Of a DNA stretch of 64,000 nt, positions 56,790-64,000 are shown piece by piece. A program made the translations under genes and the position numbers. Below the pieces are notes generated by a model. It saw nothing but the letters and a program-made list of their open reading frames with translations. It was not told the origin of the DNA and searched no databases. Each line of letters opens with the position of its first letter. Within the stretch, counting starts at the first letter, position 1. This DNA comes from Solanum dulcamara (Eukaryota > Streptophyta > Magnoliopsida > Solanales > Solanaceae): the NCBI RefSeq assembly GCF_947179165.1, contig NC_077239.1:33928134-33992133 (forward strand), given 5' to 3'.

Positions 56790-57790
56790 CACCTAAAGGA
56801 AAATCCTTCACTTGGTGACTCATCTTGCCACAATCAAAACAAGCATCTGAACCCACCAAACACTCCCCTTGGTACCTCTTCCCACACTTCTTGAAAGAGG
56901 GGATAATTTAGCTACTAGAATCTCCTCCTTGAGGATTAGGGATGTACACCCTATCTTTGTTCAACTTAGGAGCCGATATGTTAGAAGAATTTTATCTCGA
57001 GTACTTTGGGTGAAATTGCGAATGACCACTATTACTAGACTTGCCATGAGAAAACTCATCACCAACGGTCCGAGCATTTTGGATTCCCTAGTACTCTCCT
57101 TCAACTTCTCCTCCTCAATTTGCTAGGCATGTGTCATGACCTTTGAGATGTCCATCTCCTTGATCAACATGGTAATTTAAAACAAACTTGCTCATACAAG
57201 CTTTGGATCAGCAACAATGAAAGGTGCATATTTTTACAATTTAGTTAACTCTAGAGCATACTCCCTTACACTTATATTACTTTCCTCAAGTTGATAAATT
57301 CTTGGACCTTGGCTTCCCTCAACTCCAATGGAAAGAAACGGTAAAGGAAAGCACCCTTAAACTCTTTACAATCAATGGAACCATCATCTCTACCCCTTCA
57401 GCCTCCTATTTTTCAACCAAAATTTGGGCCACTCTATTGAGTTGATAGGTCACTATGTCCTCCTTCTCCACCACTCCAATGCCCATAATAACGACTAAAT
57501 TTCAAATACCCCTAAATATTCTTATTGATCAATGTCTACCTTAGAGCCATAAAATTCAGAAGGATTCATATGAGTGAAGTCACGAACTCGACTAGCCATA
57601 ATACCCACCTTTAGGATCACGAGAACAATATCTTCCCAATTAGCTGGTGCAGCTATGGCTTAGGCATGTACTTGAAATACGGTCTGAAACTCCACATGAG
57701 TGACTTGCTCAGCCAAAGGAATATTTGGGACTTGAGGAACTTATTGATCTTTATTCACATTACTTCTCACAAGAGGTCTTCTTTAAAGCA
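56790..57790 (-). pseudogene. Gag of element D (broken)
   Basis: The zinc knuckle reads CFDCGKMSHQVKDF at about 56815-56860, with the final Cys changed to Phe (the same substitution as in E). Core motifs near 57190-57330 are recognisable by similarity to E and A (S-K-F-V, A-P-F-I-V-A-D). The N-terminus near 57790 is matched to A's gag. Stops throughout. Confidence 0.75.
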
Positions 57791-57992
57791 TGATGATGTA
57801 ATCGCAAAGAGAAAGCATTAGAAGAAAAACCTTAGAGTTCAACTCTATTGCACGGCATAAAAATAATGAAAGAAGTGAAGTTTCCTGAATGCCTCATAGC
57901 CTCCTATTCAAAGATGTGGCATGCTTCATATCTATAAATAAGACTCTAATTGATGCAGAATCTTAGACTTCTTAGGATACCTTAAACTTTGT

Positions 57993-58004
57993 GCTTTGAT
58001 AAAA
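57993..58004 (-). promoter_or_regulatory. Degenerate primer-binding site of element D
   Basis: The minus strand reads TTTTATCAAAGC where TGGTATCAGAGC is expected, 4 bp from the LTR end at 58009. Its position supports the LTR boundary. Bases 57791-57992 are leader without another feature. Confidence 0.75.
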
Positions 58005-58008
58005 AGCT

Positions 58009-60194
58009 TATCACGATCAAAGATAGGCCCTAGACGTGATACGGTGATAAGAATCCTGAGAGGCCCTAATCAATGCTCCTAATATATCATACATAAGCAT
58101 ACATAAAGTAAATAGAAAGAAAGATTTTAAAATATGAAAGCAGAATATAATTCTTAACATGAATAGCTCGATAAATGAGAAATCAAACTCAAACTCCCAA
58201 TGAATATAACAACATAGACATATCAAAATATAACATGCCTTTACTAGTCTAGACAAGGCATAGGACAAGTTTCTTGCTCATAAACATGAAGAATAAAGGT
58301 CATAAGGAATATACTAAATCATAACTATTGCTTCCTCAAAACAAGAAGACACACCAATAATTTGAAAACTAATTCCAATATCTAGCCATGAGCAGGGTGT
58401 TAGGGATAATTGTCGGTCCCTACATTATGATATAATGCAGGCATAAAGTATGCATCAGTACATGAAATATACTAGGTATGTGAGAAACATGCATGAAAAA
58501 TGATAAATCGGACAAAGTCAGTATGAACATGTGATGCATGACCAATCTCTTGAAATATTAAAAAACTTGAAAATATTTCATAAGGTCAATGCATCTTAAA
58601 ACATCATTAAAACTTATAGATAAAGCATATACATATGTAGAATATTAACCTTAACTGACATTTAAGACCATGTGAGCTATAATATGAAATCCAATATAAC
58701 TCCCAGGCCGAGAAGAGAAAGTTTAATAGCCAAGGTAGACTCTGCACAAATATCAACATGAGATATATGTGGATCCACTAGCTAAACCATAAAGGCACCT
58801 ACATTGGCACATAGTTTTAGAAATAACGGTTGCTACTAGGGTTCCTTTGTGGATCCCCACCACAAAGTTCATTCGGTGCTAAGTCAATCCCAATGGAATA
58901 CTTCAAAACATAGTCATTTATAAAGGTAACTAAACCAATCCAACATCATGAAAATACATTATAACTAAGCTCCTTGAAAACCATGATAATAACTTGAACT
59001 TGTGGATACTTACCTTTTTAAGCATCCAAATTACGATGTCTTGCATATTGTGAGACCTTTCATAATTCATGGTTTTATACTTGAAAACATACTTGAATCA
59101 TAATAAATAGCTTTCGTAAAACATACATAAGAATTCATAAAATCCATGATCATACATTTATAGTTCATACTTGAAATTCATCGCATAATGCATGTGTCCT
59201 TCTAAAATTTATTGAAAATATGTAATTGAATTGAAATCTTGCATGAATAGATCATTATAGTAGAATAAAAGCATAACTGAAATGACCCATTGCAAATTGA
59301 TCAAAACTAAAAATTTAGGGAAAAATCATGAAAGAGATAATTGAGAAACCCTTGGAATTCTATGGATGGACGAATATCCTTGGATGAATTACCACACACC
59401 TCAAATAGGAAGCTTGAATCAACTCTTTCAATGGAAGCTTGGAGATTTTTCCCTAGTTCTAGCCTTAGAAAGAATTGAAATTGTGATTTGGAATAATGGG
59501 GTTTAGGAGGGTTAGGAATTAGTTATATTCTATGAATTAATCCTAGAAAATGTCTAAGTACATAATTAAAATAATTGGAAAAGATAAAAATGCTATTTGA
59601 AAAAATCACTGAATGGGTCACTTGAACAAACATTCTTTATGGGCCGATAAACCCTCTACGATCTGTGAAGGGGCTTGTGAACTTGAAGGGTGTATCCTAC
59701 ATCTAAACCAATTTTTTTCTGGTTAAAGAGTCTTTGATCCTTCGAGAAAAATATTTATTCTCTTCATAAAAATTCTTTGATCTTTGAAGGACTAACTTCC
59801 ACGAGGAACATTATGGTCCATTAAAAGCTTTATGGGTCACAAACCCATTCGTATAGTTCCCCTTTCTTTAGGGTGCAATAGCCTCTCCTACACGGACCTT
59901 TCTACAGTCCGTGTAACTTTTAATGGCCCCATATAATGTCTCATGGAAGCAAACTTGATTGAGTCCTTGAGGGGTTGAGTTCAGAGACCTCTCTAGAATC
60001 CAGGGTATTTCCCACTACCGAAAACTTCCATACAAACTCTTTCCCTTTTTTTCACAGTTTCTTGTTCACTTGCATGGAGCCTTCCATGGACTGTGGTGAG
60101 TACTACAGCCTGTCAAAGGTTCTCGAGAACCCAAAAGCTATAACTTTTCTAAAAATATTCTTTTGTTCAATTTTCCTACTTCTGAGGTCTTAGA
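58009..60194 (-). repeat. 5' LTR of element D (2,186 bp, complete)
   Basis: TATCACGATC (terminal TG to TA) to GGTCTTAGA at 60194, followed by ATTAT. It supplies paralogous empty sites for the B insertion (58349-58360), the d1 insertion (near 58045) and the E insertion (near 59570). No coding content. Confidence 0.9.
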
Positions 60195-60199
60195 ATTAT

Positions 60200-60970
60200 G
60201 GTAGATCCAGCAAAGATTAACGCTATTCATGAGTGGGATATGCACAAATTAGTGACTGAGATTCATAGCTTTGTCAAACTAGAGTGTAAATATAGATGAT
60301 TTATGGAGGGTTTCTCCATGAGCTGACTGACTTTTCTTGATGTTCATTTTGAATCGTCTAAGGAGTGTGAGATGAGATTTTGGAAGATCAAGGAGATGCT
60401 TACTATCACTTCTACTTTGACTTTTCCTTTCCAGGGAAAATGTTTCATGGCATATTCTGACACATACGATGTTAGTTTGGGGGGTATTTTCGTGTAGCAA
60501 TACTGAGTAATTTTATATTTATCGAGGTAGCTTAATGTGCATGAGCGCAAATACCATACTCATGATTTCGAGTTGAAGGTGGTAGTTTTTGTACATATGG
60601 TTTGGAAGCATCACCTTTATGAGGTTCAGTGTGATATCTACACTAATCACATAAGTACATAGTTTATTTTGAGATAGAAAGACCTCAATTTGAGGTTGTA
60701 TCGATGCATTGAGCTCCCGAAGAAATACAACCGCTATATTCTACACCATTCAAGCGAGGCAAATATAGTAGTAGAGGCATTGATACAAATGGCGTTGAGT
60801 ATAGGGTGTCTAGCCTTCCTTCCTTTCAATTTCAATTTTTACACAATAGGTAAATTAGTCTTAATATTTAATATTCTATATGAGGGTTGGCCTATGTTAG
60901 GATTCAATCATCTCTCTTGGAGTGGATTCAAGGTCGATAGTTTGAGGATAATGAATTTATAGCTCACCAA
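60200..60970 (+). pseudogene. RT C-terminal end and RNase H of element C
   Basis: The frame of C's RT resumes after D with V-D-P-A-K-I-N-A-I-H-E-W. RNase H follows with Y-S-D (first Asp) at about 60455, W-K-H-H-L-Y at about 60605, T-N-H for T-D-H at about 60645, and an A-L-I-Q-M end at about 60780. Stops occur at each junction; an open piece spans 60690-60962. Confidence 0.8.
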
Positions 60971-61079
60971 GATTGGGTTTTGAGAGGTGACACCGGGTAG
61001 GCCACCTTAGATTCTTGTAGGGTTTTAAGGTTTGATTGCGGCATTTATGTTTCAAGATTTAGGAGTTTTATTCAGTTGA

Positions 61080-62340
61080 TCCTATATGAGGCCTACCATT
61101 CCAGACAATCTATCAATCCAGTAACAACAAATATGTATCATGAATTATGACACACTATTAGTGAAGTGGCATGAAGAGAGACATAGCGAACTATGTGTCT
61201 CATTGCATATGTTTCCAACTTGTGAAGGCTGAGAACTTGAGGCCTAATAGTGATCTTTAGAGATTAACCATTCTGAAGTTGAAGTTGGAGCATATCCCCA
61301 TGGACTTTATTATGGGAGTGCCTCAGACTTCTAAAGGTATTGATAGTATTTGACTCATCGTTGATCGATTGAATAAGTTAGTACACTTCCCTCCTATTTG
61401 ATCTTGTTTTTGTGCCAAGAGGTTGGCTCATATCTATATTTGGGAGGTATTTGGTCTTCATATAGTGCTAGTGTCCATAATTTGAGATTGGGGTTCTCAG
61501 TTTACTTCAAACTTCTAGAGGACCTTTCAGGAGAAGTTGGGTACTCATGTTGATCTTAGCATAGTTTTCCATCAACAGACTGATGGACAGTCAGAGCATA
61601 CTACTCAGGTTTTTGAGGATATGTTGTGTTCTTGTATTTTGGACTTTGGAGGTCAGTAGGACTAGTTTTTTTCTTTAGTGGAGTTTGCATATAATAATAA
61701 TTACCACTCAAGTATTCATATGGCCCCATTCGAGGATTTATATGGTTGGTGTTGTGGTTTTCTGATTGGTTGGTTTATGTTTGTAAGCATACGCTTCATG
61801 GTAATGACTTGCTTGGATAGAATCTGGGTGATTAAGGATAGGCTTATAAAAGTTAGAGCGGGCATACGAGCTATCAAGATCGTATGCGTCGGCTTTTTAG
61901 GTTGAGAGGTTGTGATTAGGTTTTTCATCGAGTATTACCCATGAAGGGCATGATGAGAATTAGGTGGTGGGGCAAGCTTAGCCCTAGGTATGTAGGTTTG
62001 TTTGAGATTCTATGGGTAGTTGGTGATATTTCTTATAAGTTGGGCCTACCTCCATCCCTTTCAGCTATCCATCTAGTTTTTCATGTGTCTAAGATTCGTT
62101 GGTATGTTTCCTGGTGAATCTCATGTGCTCGGGTATGATTTAATTTAGTTGGATGACCATTTGACCTTCGTGAATGAGATAGTTTTTATTTTGTCTAAGG
62201 ATGTCAAGCAGCTGCATTCTAGATACAATCTAGTCGACAAGGCTACTTGGGAAACTGACCATGAGATGTGATAGTTATTCTCCAGCTTACTTGAGTCTTC
62301 AGGTACTTCTTGACTCTAATTTTTTTGAATAAAAGCTCCT
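61080..62340 (+). pseudogene. Integrase and chromodomain of element C (broken, catalytic triad readable)
   Basis: Core: first Asp in L-I-V-D-R-L-N-K (about 61365), second in D-W-G-S-Q-F-T-S (about 61490), Glu in D-G-Q-S-E-H-T-T-Q (about 61585). At least four in-frame stops lie between and after them. The C-terminal segment 61678-61905 has F-A-Y-N-N-N-Y-H-S-S. The chromodomain-like tail at about 62150-62275 ends K-A-T-W-E-T-D-H-E-M. Confidence 0.82.
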
Positions 62341-62354
62341 TTATTAGTGGATAT

Positions 62355-63432
62355 TATAATGACTATCAAGGTCATTTTCTTTTTAATGCATTATTTTTGT
62401 CGTTTAGAGCATTCCTATAGCGGCCGTAAGTCATTGATGACTTGGTGGGACTTAAAGTTTGGTCACCTGGTCATTTGTTTTGTTTTATGCAGGTTTGTAT
62501 TTTTTTTTCTATTGAAATATGAAGGTTTGACTTAAAAGTTTAGGAAGACAAACTTAGAATGGAATTCTAATGATTCTGTTAGCTCTAGAATATTGATTTT
62601 GATCTAGACTAGCCTTTCATGCGGATCCAGGGGCCTCTGGGCTAATCATAAGCCCTCCTGTTGAATTTGACTTAAAATAAAGTTTGGGTGTTGAACCCAT
62701 TTTTTACCGAGACCAAATTTGCTGAAAGTTTTGACCTCTCCATTGAGTCTAGAATATTGATGTTTGTGGGGTAGCATAGTTTGTTTTCGTGCATGGATTT
62801 TTGAATGAAATTCGAGCATTCCATCGAAGAAATTGAGATTGGCCAAAAACAGTTAATGTTCACCAACAAGAGCAGCCCCCAACATCTCTTCACGTTTGGG
62901 CACCAAGGTTTGCAATCGACGTAGACAAGGAGATTGGACTCCTTATTTGTGAAGGCCTAAGGCGTCTAGTCCCTTCCTTCTCCGAGTTCATGAGGCCCTT
63001 ATCACATTTGTGGAGCCTAAGAAGGTTGCCTTGCGCGATTTTTAGGCCTCCTATTTGTTTGCAAAGGCCTTTCTGTCGACCTTCCGTGATTGTAGACCTC
63101 ATGATACGTTTGTATTTACCATTTAGTATGGTCTTTTATTTAAAATACAAGACATAGACACCTCTATCACAAAATGTTAAAAACAACATAACTACAGTTC
63201 TAGTCATACAAATTGGGTAATTCCAGTTTCTTATTGGCCAAAAATTTATGGCTACGCATTAGATTATTAGGGGATTATAGGGGACTACTTGTTTAAGGTA
63301 AACTCCACCTCAAAGGTGCTTCCAGCCTTTCCCCTTTTAGATTAAATGTTAAAATAGTTGTATTTTTTGATGTTTTATTGTATTCGGAGCCCCAAATTAT
63401 GTCATATTTTAGGATACAAGTTGAAGGAGCCC
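62355..63432 (+). repeat. 3' LTR of element C, first part
   Basis: Starts TATAATGAC (TG to TA) and is homologous to 23094 onward for about 1.0 kb up to aagttgaaggagccc, where element G cuts it. Homology to the 5' LTR stops at about 24112 there. The frames at 62646-63102 are within the LTR and not genes. Confidence 0.82.
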
Positions 63433-64000
63433 TATCACGACCTGACCTAGGTCCTAGTCATAACACAATGATCGAAACCCCGAAGGGCTCAAATGAAGCA
63501 TCTTGTACTTATTATAAGCATATATAAGGTAAAGTAAAAGCGAAAATATCATATGAGTTTCTAAACTATGAATAATAAATAAAGAACAACATGACAACAT
63601 AGACTCGAAACATTTGTCCAACTAGATGCCTCTACTCATGAGTATGGGCAGGGGCTAAGACATGTCTCTAGCTCACCCTCAATATGAAACATAACAAAAC
63701 TCCTTGAAAATAATAACCAACTAGATGATTAGACCCTGATAAATGAGGGCTCACAACACACACCGCCGATAGGAAATCTTCACTCACCACGTAGATGAAT
63801 ATGATCTGCAACCTCAACCTACATTATGCATTATTACATTGGAATGTACTAAGTATGAGGACGTGACATGAAACGTAAATCGTGGAATGTAAAGGTCAAG
63901 TAAAACACATGATAAGATGGAATAACTAAGGTCTTGAGAAAATCATATTGACCAAAGCATTTAAAAGCATAAATTTAAAATCATAACATACTTAAGAGAT
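63433..64000 (-). repeat. Element G: minus-strand LTR cut by the window edge
   Basis: The + strand begins TATCACGACCTGACCTAGG, the inverted 3' end of an LTR of the A/D type (TG to TA at the terminus), and continues with tagtcataacacaatgatcgaaacc and tatataaggtaaagtaaaagcg. Extends past 64000. The target duplication cannot be tested; AGCCC (63428-63432) would be the near copy. Confidence 0.75.

Larger units (their letters stand above)
28284..60194 (-). mobile_element. Element D: Ty3/gypsy chromovirus, split by d1 and E
   Basis: The + strand begins TGTCATGACCC at 28284 and ends GGTCTTAGA at 60194 (terminal CA mutated). Target duplication is ATTAT at 28279-28283 and 60195-60199, exact. The 3' LTR is on the left (28284-53083 including d1 and E), the interior is 53084-58008 and the 5' LTR is 58009-60194. 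Without d1 and E the element is about 9.2 kb. It interrupts C's reverse transcriptase, whose frame resumes at 60200. Confidence 0.92.
23094..63432 (+). mobile_element. Element C: Ty3/gypsy chromovirus, split by D; 3' LTR interrupted
   Basis: The 5' LTR is at 23094-25752, gag-pol at 25753-28283, then element D, pol resumes at 60200, and the 3' LTR starts at 62355 and is cut by element G at 63432. Removing D leaves 8.4 kb up to that point, about 10 kb if the LTR is completed. It is inserted at the extreme 5' end of element A's LTR. The far target duplication is outside the window; CTTAA (23089-23093) would be the near one. Coding parts have many stops. Confidence 0.85.

Overview
The window is a stretch of plant nuclear heterochromatin built almost entirely of LTR retrotransposons nested inside one another. 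I found no host protein gene, no tRNA and no functional rRNA gene. The pol and gag remnants are of the Ty3/gypsy chromovirus type: RT with an F-[IT]-D-D box, RNase H, HHCC/DDE integrase and a C-terminal chromodomain. Primer-binding sites match the initiator-Met tRNA core TGGTATCAGAGC. LTR termini of the form TGTCACGACCCAACC..., read on the + strand for minus-strand elements, are familiar from Solanaceae genomes. I therefore infer a Solanaceae-like eudicot, but that is recognition, not proof.

Layout, oldest to youngest. Element A (minus strand) is the host layer. Its interior lies at 246-3945, and its 5' LTR starts at 3946 and is split. A non-autonomous long-LTR element B (minus, 4268-21156) sits inside that LTR. 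B carries a solo LTR b1 (7107-10571) and was later rearranged by a 5,492-bp tandem duplication (7391-12882 = 12883-18374). Element C (plus, from 23094 past 63432) lies at the very end of A's LTR. Element D (minus, 28284-60194) interrupts C's reverse transcriptase. D's 3' LTR holds solo LTR d1 (28320-31781) and a complete element E (plus, 33316-52541). E's gag holds element F (plus, 36258-42852), and E's pol holds solo LTR e1 (44324-47957). Two further insertions are cut by the window edges: H (1-245) and G (63433-64000). The deepest path is A > C > D > E > F.

Most boundaries were fixed from the sequence by TG...CA termini plus 5-bp target-site duplications: TGCAT (b1), ATTAT (D), CATAG (d1), AAATT (E), CTCAT (e1), ACACC/TCACC (B) and AAGGT/AATAT (F). 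Removing the insertions leaves about 9.0 kb for E and 9.2 kb for D, both normal for chromoviruses. It also leaves C's and E's pol reading frames continuous across the insertion sites.

Two kinds of element make up the window. A, C, D, E and F are decayed coding elements with 1.8-2.7 kb LTRs. B, b1, d1 and e1 belong to a family with very long (3.2-3.6 kb) non-coding LTRs. Those LTRs carry a 40-bp minisatellite, CACGTG palindromes and CACCTACTT/AAGTAGGTG inverted repeats. B's 1.5-kb interior has no gag-pol but holds a sense-oriented 5S rRNA-derived segment near the polypurine tract. That arrangement and the tandem duplication are the most unusual items here.
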